A stretch of 64,000 nt of DNA from assembly GCF_000718255.1 (NCBI RefSeq), contig NZ_JOFJ01000010.1:62001-126000 (forward strand), given 5' to 3'. The stretch is from Spirillospora albida. Its GTDB lineage: Bacteria > Actinomycetota > Actinomycetes > Streptosporangiales > Streptosporangiaceae. Positions 53,210 through 64,000 of the stretch are shown in pieces. Within the stretch, counting starts at the first letter, position 1; each line of letters starts with the position of its first letter. Below the pieces are notes generated by a model that saw only the letters and a list, made by a program, of their open reading frames with translations, was not told the DNA's origin and made no database searches. Made by a program: the position numbers and the translations under genes.

Positions 53210-54358
53210 TCATCCCGTTCTCAGGGCAAGGTTGAGTTCCTCGAACGCCAGCTGCGGGTGAACGTTCGCCGCGATCCGCTCCCGGCACTTCATGATCGCG
53301 TCCAGGCGCCGGAGCGTTTCCTCCGGACGGCCCGCCCCCGCCGCCGTCCGCAGCTCCGGCGCGAGATCGACGTTGACCAGTTCGCCGCCCGCCCCGAGCT
53401 GCAGCGCCAGCACGTCCCGGTAGTAGGAAGCGAGGTCGAGCAGCGTCCGGTCCAGGGAGTCGCGCATGATCCGCTTCGCGCGCGACTTCTGCCGCTCCTC
53501 CAGCTCCTTGAGGGCCCCCGCCGTCCCCCGCGGCATCCGGCCCTTCTCGCTCTCCCCCAGCGCCTTGCGCAGCGCGGAAGTCTCCGCCTCGTCCAGCTCG
53601 GACGTCCGCGCCTTCTGCTCCGCCTCGGCCGCCTTCACCAGCGTCTCCGCCGCCATGACCGCCGGGCTCACCCCCGTCAGCCGGCGCGGCAGCCCCATGA
53701 CCTCGTCCCGCGTCCGGCGCACCTGCGGATCCGTCGCGAGCCGGCGCGCCCGGTCGATGTGCCCCTGCGCCGCCCGCGCGGCCACCGCGGCGGTCTCCGG
53801 ATCGACGCCCTCCCGCAGGACGAGCATGTCCGCGATGGCGTCGGCGGGCGGCGTCTGCAGCATCGCGGGACGGCAGCGCGACCGGATCGTCACGAGGAGG
53901 TCCTCCGGCGACGGCGTGCACAGCAGCCAGATCGTCCGCGCGGGGGGCTCCTCGATCGACTTCAGCAGCGCGTTCGCGGCGCCCTCCGTGGCCCGGTCGG
54001 CCTCCTCGAACAGCACGATGTGCCAGCGGCTCCCGGTCGGCGCGGACGAGGCCCGCAGCACCAGCCCGCGCGCCTCCTTGACCCCGTACGACAGCCCCTG
54101 CGGACGGACGACCTCCACGTCCGCGTGCGTCCCCTGGAGGACCTGGTGGCAGGACGCGCAATGCCCGCAGCCGCGCGGCGTCTCGAGGCACTGCAGCGCC
54201 GCCGCGAACGCGCGCGCCGCCGTGACGCGACCCGCGCCCGGCGGACCGGTGAACAGCCACGCGTGCGCCGGCCGGCCGCCCGCACCGGACATCTGGGCGG
54301 CGGCCGACAGCTGCGCGACAACCGGCCCCTGCCCCACCAGGTCATCCCACACGCTCAT
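53210..54358 (-). CDS. holB: DNA polymerase III subunit delta'
   Basis: 382 aa. Clamp-loader fold: WLFTGPPGAGRVTAARAFA (P-loop with Lys replaced by Arg, as expected because delta' does not hydrolyse ATP), zinc motif GCGHCASC, VKEARGLVLRAS, and LKSIEEPPARTIWLL. A charged helical insert (EQKARTSELDEAETSALRKA) is common in actinobacteria. Sits in the conserved order topA - tmk - holB on one strand. Confidence 0.93.
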   Translation of the reverse strand: MSVWDDLVGQGPVVAQLSAAAQMSGAGGRPAHAWLFTGPPGAGRVTAARAFAAALQCLETPRGCGHCASCHQVLQGTHADVEVVRPQGLSYGVKEARGLVLRASSAPTGSRWHIVLFEEADRATEGAANALLKSIEEPPARTIWLLCTPSPEDLLVTIRSRCRPAMLQTPPADAIADMLVLREGVDPETAAVAARAAQGHIDRARRLATDPQVRRTRDEVMGLPRRLTGVSPAVMAAETLVKAAEAEQKARTSELDEAETSALRKALGESEKGRMPRGTAGALKELEERQKSRAKRIMRDSLDRTLLDLASYYRDVLALQLGAGGELVNVDLAPELRTAAGAGRPEETLRRLDAIMKCRERIAANVHPQLAFEELNLALRTG

Positions 54359-54394
54359 GCCGACCAGGCTATTGCCTGCGCGGAACCGGCCCGC

Positions 54395-56551
54395 TCAGAA
54401 ATCCTTGATCGCGGGGAACGTGCTGGTGGCGTCCTCCGTGCCCACCGGAACGGGGTCGGGCAGGATCTCCCGGATCCGGTACTGGATCTCGCGGCTGAGC
54501 TCGCCCTGCGGACGGCTCGCGTCCAGGATCAGGTAGCGGCCGGGGTCGGCCTCGGCGAGCGCCCGGAACCCGGCGCGGACGCGCTCGTGGAACTCCGCCG
54601 GTTCGGACTCGATGCGGTCGGCCGGCGCGGACAGGCGGCGCAGCCCCGTCTCCGGCGGCACCTCCAGCAGCACGGTCAGGTCGGGGACCAGCCCGCCGGT
54701 CGCCCAGGCGTTCAGGCGGGCGATGTCGCCGACCCGCTGGCCCCGCCCGTACCCCTGGTAGGCGAGGGAGGAGTCGACATAGCGGTCGCTGACGACGATC
54801 GCGCCGCGCTCCATCGCGGGACCGACCACGTTGGCGACGTGATCGGCCCGGTCGGCGGCGTACAGCAGGGTCTCGGCGCGGTCGGACAGGCCGGTGGTGT
54901 CGCGGTCCAGCAGCATCGCGCGCAGCCGCATGCCGATCTTGGTGGCGCCGGGCTCGTGCGTCGTGACGACGTCGTAGCCGTGGTCGCGGAGCCAGATCGC
55001 GGCCAGCCGCGCCTGGGTCGTCTTGCCCGCGCCCTCGCCGCCCTCGAACGCGATGAACACGCCCCGGTTCCGCCGGACGGGCTGCTCCGGCACGGCGGCG
55101 GGCCGCGGCGGCGTGTACACCTCGCCGCGCAGCGCGGCGGCGAGATCGAGGCCGAGCGGGATGCCGCGCCGGTCGTCCAGGCGCCGGAACGCCACGAGCC
55201 CCGCGAGCAGCGCGAGCAGGCCCGCGATCAGCAGTGCGGCGCCCGTCCCGGCGAAGTGGTACGAACCCGCCAGCCGGCGGGTGCCGAGGAGCGCCGCGAA
55301 CGGCGGCGCCGCGGCGACGGCGGCCAACGCGATGATCAGCGCGACGGACCGCAGGTAGGCGAGCGGGCGCCCGCTCCCGGCGGCCTCTCCCCCGCCCCGG
55401 ACGGACGCGGAGGCCGCCGACCACGCGGCGCCGGCGGCCAGGCCGACGAACGCCGTGGTGAACGCGGCGACGGGAAGGTTCTGGACGAGCGACGCAACGA
55501 TCAGCGCGAGGCCCGCCGCGATCACCGCGAGGCCGAGGAGGCGGCGGCGGCTGAACGGGCCGAGGACGCGGGGGCCGAGGAACAGGCCGAACCCCAGACC
55601 GACCGCGAGGCAGGCGAGGACCGCCCCATATCCGGCGTTACCCCCGCCGAGAGTGCCGGTGTGGACCCGGGCGACCGCGACGACCGCGGCGACGGTGAGG
55701 GCCGCGCCGCCCGCCGCGAGGCCGAGCCCGCGGCCCGCGCCCGTCCCGGGCCCGCGGAAGAACAGCGTCAGCGGCGCCGGGACCGCGGCGACCTCGGACC
55801 CGCGAAGCTCACCCTGCGCGGCCGTCGCGGCGGCCGACAGCAGGAACACGACCGCGGTCACGTAGAGCGCGGCGTCGACCTGGTCGTCCGCGCCGAACCC
55901 AGCCCCCGCGATCACGGCGATCAGCGCGAACAGCACCGCGGCGAACGCCGCCGGGACGAACAGGACGCGCCCCACGGCCTTCGGTCCGTCCACGACGGGG
56001 ACGGCGGCGCCGTTCCCCCGCGCGGCGTTCGGCTGCGTGGGCGCACCACTCCCGTCCGGCCCGTCGGGGCCGCCGGGGAGGGCCGCCAGGAGGGCGGAAC
56101 GGGCGGCCGGAGTCCACAGCAGGGGCAGGCAGCCGACGAGGAACGCGACGGCGACCGTCCACACCGTCATGCTCACCAGCGGGACGCTCACCACCAGCGC
56201 GGCCCGGAGCGCGTCGGCGGCGAGCAGCACCGCCCGCCGGTCCAGCCGGGCGGCGAGCGCGGCGCCCACCGGCGCCAGCAGGACCGGCGGCAGCAGCAGC
56301 GCCACCAGCACCAGCCCGGCCGCCTGCACGCCCGGCTCGTCCAGCACCACCCCGGACAGCTCCGGTGTCACGTCCTCGTCCCGGGCCAGGACGGCGGCCA
56401 TGGCGGTCAGCGCGGGGACGCACAGCCACTGCCCGAGACTCGACAGCGACAGGGCCAGGCGAAGCCGCCGGAACGGCCTCGGCATCGAACTCGACGAAAC
56501 GCCCGGCGGGACCGCTGCGGGGTGCGGCCGGGTGGCGTCCGGTCTGGTCAT
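54395..56551 (-). CDS. tmk: MFS-like membrane protein fused to dTMP kinase
   Basis: 718 aa. Residues ~1-470 contain about twelve hydrophobic helices of MFS type. Residues ~505-718 are a complete thymidylate kinase: P-loop FIAFEGGEGAGKTTQ, DR motif VVSDRYVDSSLAYQG, and lid region PETGLRRL. This N-terminal membrane fusion is known from actinobacteria. The kinase makes dTDP for DNA synthesis; the membrane part's substrate is unknown. 36 nt separate it from holB and 28 nt from topA. Confidence 0.92.
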   Translation of the reverse strand: MTRPDATRPHPAAVPPGVSSSSMPRPFRRLRLALSLSSLGQWLCVPALTAMAAVLARDEDVTPELSGVVLDEPGVQAAGLVLVALLLPPVLLAPVGAALAARLDRRAVLLAADALRAALVVSVPLVSMTVWTVAVAFLVGCLPLLWTPAARSALLAALPGGPDGPDGSGAPTQPNAARGNGAAVPVVDGPKAVGRVLFVPAAFAAVLFALIAVIAGAGFGADDQVDAALYVTAVVFLLSAAATAAQGELRGSEVAAVPAPLTLFFRGPGTGAGRGLGLAAGGAALTVAAVVAVARVHTGTLGGGNAGYGAVLACLAVGLGFGLFLGPRVLGPFSRRRLLGLAVIAAGLALIVASLVQNLPVAAFTTAFVGLAAGAAWSAASASVRGGGEAAGSGRPLAYLRSVALIIALAAVAAAPPFAALLGTRRLAGSYHFAGTGAALLIAGLLALLAGLVAFRRLDDRRGIPLGLDLAAALRGEVYTPPRPAAVPEQPVRRNRGVFIAFEGGEGAGKTTQARLAAIWLRDHGYDVVTTHEPGATKIGMRLRAMLLDRDTTGLSDRAETLLYAADRADHVANVVGPAMERGAIVVSDRYVDSSLAYQGYGRGQRVGDIARLNAWATGGLVPDLTVLLEVPPETGLRRLSAPADRIESEPAEFHERVRAGFRALAEADPGRYLILDASRPQGELSREIQYRIREILPDPVPVGTEDATSTFPAIKDF

Positions 56552-56579
56552 GTCGGTCAGGGTATCGGCGTGGATGTCC

Positions 56580-59282
<2,703 letters not shown>

Positions 59283-59535
59283 AGTCGCTCCAACCTCGCT
59301 GTCTTGGTCTTCCTGCACAGGCTTTCTTCTTACACAGAATCCGTACAACGCCGCATCGCGACGCGTTCATGCCCGAGGATCCCCGCCACCATGATCCTCA
59401 CCCCGCCCCGAAAGACGTGCGCAACTCTCACCGCCGCGCGCCTCCGACAGGATGACATGCCGCCGGGGGCCGTGCGGAACGGGTCGCCTCCGTAGGCTGC
59501 CCAACCCCGCGCCCACCACGCCATAATGGTCGGCG

Positions 59536-59721
59536 ATGGTGGAGTACACCTACCTCATACTCTCCCTGCCGCGCGGCACCACGCGTGACACCGCCCGGCA
59601 GATCCTCACCGAGCACGCGGAACGCGGCGGCTGGGAGATCGACCGCCTGCGGCTTTACCCGGACGGGCGCCGCCACGTCCAGCTCCGCCGCAAGGTCATC
59701 CGCCAGGTCCGCACGTTCTGA
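59536..59721 (+). CDS. DUF5703 family small protein
   Basis: 61 aa. MVEYTYLILSLPRGTTRDTARQILTEHAERGGWEIDRLRLYPDGRR... is typical of DUF5703, a short actinobacterial protein usually encoded divergently from topA. Compact alpha/beta, no catalytic motif, function unknown. Followed by a long hairpin. Confidence 0.88.
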   Translation: MVEYTYLILSLPRGTTRDTARQILTEHAERGGWEIDRLRLYPDGRRHVQLRRKVIRQVRTF

Positions 59722-59802
59722 CGCACCGGCTCACGTTCCGCCCGGATGGTAGCACTATGTACCGCGTGCGCGACGTCCCGTAATCATATTCCCCGAACAT
59801 GG

Positions 59803-59843
59803 GCTTTGCCCGCCCCGGACCGCGCCTCCGGGACGGGCAAAGC
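59803..59843. terminator. Bidirectional terminator between DUF5703 and chaplin-like genes
   Basis: 10-bp stem (59803-59812 with 59834-59843), a 1x1 internal mismatch, then a further 6 bp (59814-59819 with 59827-59832). Located between converging genes. Confidence 0.8.
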
Positions 59844-59882
59844 GTCTCGTCCGGCCCGCCTCCACGCGGGCCGTGGTCTCTG

Positions 59883-61922
59883 TCAGCGGCGGCCGAGCAC
59901 CATCCGCCGGGTCAGCGCCAGAGCACCGGTGACGCAGGCCAGCACGCCCGCCAGCCCCACGGCCCAGACCGTCCCCGTCCGGGTCGCGGACGCGAGCGAC
60001 TGCGGCGCCGAGACCGGCCGCAGGTCCCCTGCCCCGGGCGCCACGGCCACCGGCACGCCGACGTCCGTGCGCGGGGCCTCGGCCTTTCCGCCGACGAGCG
60101 GCAGCTCCGCCCCCGCCCCGCCGACGGCCGGCGCGCCCGGCTCGGCGGGCAGCGGCCCGGCCGGGAGCTCCTGCCCGGGGACCTTGGGCGTCCGCCCGCC
60201 GCGAGCCACGGGCGCGTCCGTCCCGTGGCGCCCGCCGTCGGCCACGGGCGACAGCACCACGCCCGGCACGCGAGCGGCCGGCGTGACGGTGCGCGAGACC
60301 GTCCCCGTGCGCGGCAGCCCCGTGGCCGACGGCAGGCCGCCCGCCTGCGGCAGCCCCGACGTCCCGCGAACGGGCAGCGACAGCGGCACCACCATCTCGC
60401 CCACTCCGTCGACGCGCGGCAGCCCGCCCACGGCGGGCAGCCCACCGATCGCCGGCCTCCCGGCGTCGTCCCCGAGCCGCGTGAACGAGCCCGTCATCAC
60501 GCGCGGCGCCGACCCGCTCCGCGACACCGCACCCGTACGCGGCAGACCCCTCACCGCAGGCACATCACCCACGTGCGGCAGGCCCGCACCCGACTCACGG
60601 GCACCCGCCTGCGGCTCCACCGGCAGAGACAGCGGCACCACCACCGCCTCCGCACCACCCGTCCGCGACACCGCACCCGTGCGCGGCAGACCCCTCACCG
60701 CCGGAACGTCACCCACCTGCGGGAGCTCCGCACCAGCCTTGTGCGGGGCCTCGGCGGCCGGCTCGGGGAGGGACTGCGCCATCGGAGCCTCGCCCACGTT
60801 CCGCAGGGCCGCGTCCGCCGCGTCGAAGTGCCGCGGGTGCAGCGACAGCGGGGCCTCAGGGGCGGCCGGGTACGCCGTGACGGGCTGGCCCAGGGCGTTG
60901 AGGGTGTTGTGCAGGTGGGACGGGGCCTCACCGGGGGTGGGGCCGTTCGCCTGGTTCCCGGCGCCCACACCGGCGGCGCCGGACGCCTGCCCGGCGCCGG
61001 AGCCGCTGCGCACGTCCGCGCCGCCCTCGCAGAGGCCGGTCGCCGCGCCCAGGACGGCCGCCGCGTTCCCGCAGGCGGTGATCGGGATGCTGATCGGCGC
61101 GTTCGCCTGGTTGCCGGCGAGGACACCGGCGGTGCCGTCCGTGACCTGCTTCCCGCTGCGGTGACCTCCGTTGCGGACGGACGCGCCGCCCTCGCAGCCC
61201 GCGGCGGCGTTGCCGACCGCGTTGCCGCAGAGGTCGATGGGGGCGCTGACGGGCGCGTTGACCTGGTTGCCGGCGCCGATGCCGGCGACCCCGGAGGTGC
61301 GCTGGCCGGTGCCGGTGGGGCCGCCGTTCTTGACCTTTCCGCCGCCCTCGCAGCCGGCGGCGGCCGTGCCGATGACGCCCACGGCGTTCCCGCAGATGTT
61401 CATGGGCAGGGAGATGGGCGCGTTGATCTGGTTGCCGGACGCGACGCCCCCGGACCCGTCCGTCCGCTGCCCGCCGCGGGCGCCGCTGAAACCGCCGCCC
61501 TCGACCTTTCCGCCGCCCTCGCAGCCGGCGGCGGCCGTGCCGACGGCGCCCACGGCGTTCCCACAGATGTTCACGGGGACGGAGGCGGGGGCGTCCACCT
61601 GGTTGCCGGACGCGACGCCGCGCTTTCCGGACGTGCTCTGGCCGGTACCGCCGCTGCCGCCCTTGACCTTCGCGCCGCCCTCGCAGCCCGCGACGGCGGT
61701 CCCGGCGACGCCGACCGCGTTCCCGCAGACGTTCACGGGCAGGGAGATGGGGGCGCTGATCTGGTTGCCGGACGCGACGCCGCGCTCACCGAAGGTGTTC
61801 TGGCCGCTGAGGATGCCGGGGCCGTCGCCGGTGATCCCGGCGAAGGCGTTGGCGGGGACCGCGGAGACGCCGAGAGCGACAAAGCTCGCGGCGAGCACCG
61901 CGGCACGTGACGTGCTGCGCAT
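59883..61922 (-). CDS. Multi-domain chaplin-like cell-surface protein with internal LPRTG motifs
   Basis: 679 aa. Signal peptide (RAAVLAASFVALGVSAVPANA). Residues ~25-310 hold five complete chaplin domains, each G-x-GNQ-x-x-AP-x-S-x-P-x-x-x-CGNAVG-x8-CEGG with the paired Cys, and a sixth truncated copy lacking cysteines. The rest is a Pro/Gly/Ala stalk with three LPRTG (LPXTG-type) motifs near residues 412, 460 and 536. It ends in one membrane helix and RR-rich tail without an adjacent LPXTG. Chaplins form amyloid-like hydrophobic layers on aerial hyphae; typical ones have one or two domains. Likely a long cell-wall-attached scaffold for the hydrophobic sheath. Confidence 0.88.
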   Translation of the reverse strand: MRSTSRAAVLAASFVALGVSAVPANAFAGITGDGPGILSGQNTFGERGVASGNQISAPISLPVNVCGNAVGVAGTAVAGCEGGAKVKGGSGGTGQSTSGKRGVASGNQVDAPASVPVNICGNAVGAVGTAAAGCEGGGKVEGGGFSGARGGQRTDGSGGVASGNQINAPISLPMNICGNAVGVIGTAAAGCEGGGKVKNGGPTGTGQRTSGVAGIGAGNQVNAPVSAPIDLCGNAVGNAAAGCEGGASVRNGGHRSGKQVTDGTAGVLAGNQANAPISIPITACGNAAAVLGAATGLCEGGADVRSGSGAGQASGAAGVGAGNQANGPTPGEAPSHLHNTLNALGQPVTAYPAAPEAPLSLHPRHFDAADAALRNVGEAPMAQSLPEPAAEAPHKAGAELPQVGDVPAVRGLPRTGAVSRTGGAEAVVVPLSLPVEPQAGARESGAGLPHVGDVPAVRGLPRTGAVSRSGSAPRVMTGSFTRLGDDAGRPAIGGLPAVGGLPRVDGVGEMVVPLSLPVRGTSGLPQAGGLPSATGLPRTGTVSRTVTPAARVPGVVLSPVADGGRHGTDAPVARGGRTPKVPGQELPAGPLPAEPGAPAVGGAGAELPLVGGKAEAPRTDVGVPVAVAPGAGDLRPVSAPQSLASATRTGTVWAVGLAGVLACVTGALALTRRMVLGRR

Positions 61923-62048
61923 GATGCTCCATTCGGGGAGATGTGGTGATCAGGCAGGACGAGACGCGCGCACGGCGGCGCGTCGATCTCGTGGGGGACG
62001 CTCCGCGCCCGGCCCGAGCCGCTCGGGCGGGGCCACGGAGCTCGCGAT

Positions 62049-62723
62049 CTAGTCGGGCGCGAAGGAGGGCTCGTCCGCTGCCGTGCGGACGGCGGGGGCC
62101 TGGACCCCGACAAGGCGCACAGACGATGCCCGTGGCCGTCGCAAGGCCCAGGGCTGGTCATCGGGCAACCCGATGGGCCCGCCGAAGGGGGCGAGGGTCA
62201 CCGCCGACGAAGAGCCGTCCGAGGCGGGCGCCGGAAGGGGCGCGGGCGTGTCATGCCCGTGGTGCCGGACGGGTTCCGGAACCTGCGCCGTGGCCGGCCG
62301 TTGCCGCCCCGCCTCGGTCCGGTTCTCGATCTCGATGTGCCGGTCACGCGCCCGGACGGGCCGCTGCGCCGCTTTCCGCCGGACGGCCGGGGCATCGGCC
62401 GTGACCGTGCGGACGGTCTCCGGCGCCTGGGCGCGAGGCGGGTGCGGAACGACGCGGAGCGGTGCCCGCACGGCCTCGGGCTCCGGCCTGGGCGCGATGG
62501 CCGGAACCGGCGCGTCCCGTGTGATCTGGTCGAGCCGCGTGACGAGCCCGGAATCGGGAACGGAAGGCAGTTCGTCGGCGTGCGCCGACTGGGTCAGGCA
62601 CCCGATCAGCCAGCCCGCGACCACCAGGCCGGCCAGCACGAGCAGGCGACGGACGGACCGTCCGGCCACGACGTGACGCAGCCGGACGGAGACCGCCCGC
62701 ATCCGCGCCTCGTCGTGTGCCAT
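62049..62723 (-). CDS. Membrane-anchored Pro/Arg-rich extracytoplasmic protein upstream of chaplin gene
   Basis: 224 aa, ATG with GGAGGG upstream. One N-terminal helix (LLVLAGLVVAGWLIGCLTQ) followed by SAHADELPSVP, then a low-complexity Pro/Ala/Arg/Val sequence. No domain recognised. It lies 126 bp upstream of the chaplin-like gene on the same strand, suggesting a shared role at the cell surface, e.g. assembly or anchoring; that is inference. Confidence 0.75.
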   Translation of the reverse strand: MAHDEARMRAVSVRLRHVVAGRSVRRLLVLAGLVVAGWLIGCLTQSAHADELPSVPDSGLVTRLDQITRDAPVPAIAPRPEPEAVRAPLRVVPHPPRAQAPETVRTVTADAPAVRRKAAQRPVRARDRHIEIENRTEAGRQRPATAQVPEPVRHHGHDTPAPLPAPASDGSSSAVTLAPFGGPIGLPDDQPWALRRPRASSVRLVGVQAPAVRTAADEPSFAPD

Positions 62724-62822
62724 CGAACCGACCCTCCGTTACCCAGGAACGGCCCAAGCCGTCCCTACCTACGGTGACGATAGCACCACGGATCGCTCTT
62801 GTGATGGTAATGCCGGTGAAAA

Positions 62823-64000
62823 TCAAGACCGATCGAGGAAATGGTCCAGAACCCGCACCCCGAAGCGCAGTCCGTCGACCGGGACGCGCTCGTCGATACC
62901 ATGGAACATTCCGGAAAAGTCCAATTCTGGAGGCAATCTCAGGGGTGCGAATCCGAAGCACCGCATCCCGAGCCGCGCGAACGCCTTGGCGTCCGTCCCG
63001 CCGCTCAGGCAGTACGGAACCGGAAGCGCGCCCGCGTCCTCCGCCAGCAGCGCCGCCTCCATCGCGGCCACCAGCGCGCCCTCGTACTCCGTCTCGACCG
63101 CGTGGTCGTGATGCACGAATGAACGCTGTACGTCCGGACCGAGCAATTCGTCCACGGTAGCGAAGAAATCAGTCTCATACCCGGGCAAAAAGCGCCCATC
63201 GACCTGAGCCTTGGCCGTCTGCGGAATGACGTTCACCTTGTAGCCCGCGTCCAGCCGCGTCGGGTTCAGCGTGTGCCGCAGCGTCGCGCCGATCATCCGT
63301 GCCAGCGGCCCGATCTCGTCCAGGCACCTCTCCAGATGCTCCGGGTCGAACTCCACCCCGTACGCGAGGCACGCACGCTCCAGGAACGCCCGCACGGTCT
63401 TCGTCAGCCTGATCGGGAACTCGTGCGCTCCCAGCCGCGCCACCGCCGCCGCCAGCGCCGTGACGGCATTGTCCGGATGCACCATGGAGCCGTGCCCCGC
63501 CGTCCCCGCGGCGGTCAGCTCCATCCACGCGATGCCCTTCTCCGCCGTCTCGATCAGGTACATCCGCCGGTCGCCGGGCACGGTCAGGCTGAACCCGCCG
63601 ACCTCCCCGACCGCCTCCGTGCACCCCTCGAACAACTCCGGATGCTCGCGCACGAGCCACTGCGCGCCCCACTGGCCGCCGGCCTCCTCATCGGCCAGGA
63701 ACGCCAGCACCACGTCGCGCGGCGGCCTGCGTCCCTCCCGGAGCCGCTGCCGGGCGACCGCGAGGATCATCGCGTCCATGTCCTTCATGTCGACGGCCCC
63801 GCGCCCCCAGACGCACCCGTCCGCGATCTCGCCGCCGAACGGATCGCGCGTCCAGTCCTCCTTGCGGGCGGGCACGACGTCGAGGTGCCCGTGCAGGAGC
63901 AGGGCGTCCCGCCCCGGGTCCTCGCCCTCGATCCGGGCGACGACACTGGCCCGCCCCGGACGGGACTCGAAGATCTGCGCCTCCAACCCCACCTCGCCGA
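62823..64000 (-). CDS. M20 family metallopeptidase (partial, runs off right edge)
   Basis: At least 392 codons; the N-terminus lies beyond 64000. Metal ligands typical of M20: His in LLLHGHLDVVP, Asp in GRGAVDMKDMD, Glu pair in LADEEAGGQ, and a late His in MFHGIDERVP. Dimerisation-domain motif KGIAWMELTAAGTAGHGSM is present. Probably an ArgE/DapE/carboxypeptidase G2-type aminoacylase or dipeptidase; exact substrate unknown. Confidence 0.92.
   Translation of the reverse strand, partial: GEVGLEAQIFESRPGRASVVARIEGEDPGRDALLLHGHLDVVPARKEDWTRDPFGGEIADGCVWGRGAVDMKDMDAMILAVARQRLREGRRPPRDVVLAFLADEEAGGQWGAQWLVREHPELFEGCTEAVGEVGGFSLTVPGDRRMYLIETAEKGIAWMELTAAGTAGHGSMVHPDNAVTALAAAVARLGAHEFPIRLTKTVRAFLERACLAYGVEFDPEHLERCLDEIGPLARMIGATLRHTLNPTRLDAGYKVNVIPQTAKAQVDGRFLPGYETDFFATVDELLGPDVQRSFVHHDHAVETEYEGALVAAMEAALLAEDAGALPVPYCLSGGTDAKAFARLGMRCFGFAPLRLPPELDFSGMFHGIDERVPVDGLRFGVRVLDHFLDRS

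Noticed and set aside
54230..54260. Lys-to-Arg change in the holB P-loop as inactivating mutation
   Set aside because: Delta' subunits normally have a degenerate P-loop and do not hydrolyse ATP.
59799..61910. Long plus-strand frame opposite the chaplin-like gene
   Set aside because: Repetitive antisense of chaplin repeats; the minus frame has a signal peptide, paired cysteines and a membrane anchor.

Overview
This 64 kb window is high-GC chromosomal DNA from a filamentous actinomycete. Supporting signs are a chaplin-type cell-surface protein, DUF397/XRE(DUF5753) regulator pairs, a DUF5703 gene beside topA, a topA-tmk-holB block with an MFS-dTMP kinase fusion, DUF427 proteins, an F420-type Ddn enzyme, and frequent GTG/TTG starts. 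An Actinomadura-like (Thermomonosporaceae/Streptosporangiales) host is my inference, not a proven assignment.

Left edge (1-7 kb): an anti-phage / restriction-like island of visibly lower GC. Three minus-strand genes are joined by two ATGA stop-start overlaps: a Z1-domain ATPase, a PD-(D/E)XK DUF4420 protein and a MORC/MutL-like GHKL ATPase that runs off the window. A complete C5 cytosine methyltransferase lies divergently. The island ends in a GNAT gene whose 3' end overlaps the methyltransferase antisense, next to a frameshifted XRE regulator.

8-30 kb: mixed genes, including an SDR, an orphan solute-binding lipoprotein, an unknown protein coupled to an HTH-ImmA/IrrE protease, AlkB, a beta-helix protein with two CbbX-type AAA+ domains, a secreted lipase, a D-2-hydroxyglutarate-dehydrogenase-like FAD/Fe-S enzyme, a cNMP-binding/cyclase-like protein, an orphan histidine kinase, a LysR regulator and a decayed adenylate cyclase. 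tRNA-Asp and tRNA-Phe follow.

30-39 kb: redox enzymes with local regulators: an imine-reductase-like gene with divergent HxlR, a self-sufficient P450-reductase fusion (CYP102 type) with divergent TetR and two perfect palindromic operators, a methyltransferase, an NmrA remnant and a Ddn-type enzyme.

40-42.5 kb is the most interesting region. A Ro60 orthologue (TROVE protein) is preceded on its own strand by four tandem Y-RNA-like noncoding RNAs separated by 6-16 nt. Two of them carry a circularly permuted tRNA-like module (T arm, then an acceptor stem closed by a tetraloop, then D arm). The array ends in a U-tract terminator whose stem contains the ribosome-binding site of the Ro60 gene, suggesting that RNA and protein output are linked.

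42.5-64 kb: mostly core genome: a maltokinase-cap protein, DinB, tRNA-Thr, a TAP-like hydrolase, DUF427, a DesA3-type desaturase with its reductase behind a double TACG-N4-CGTA operator, RicT, a low-molecular-weight phosphatase, a subtilase, holB, MFS-tmk, topA, a five-domain chaplin-like protein with internal LPRTG motifs, and a partial M20 peptidase.
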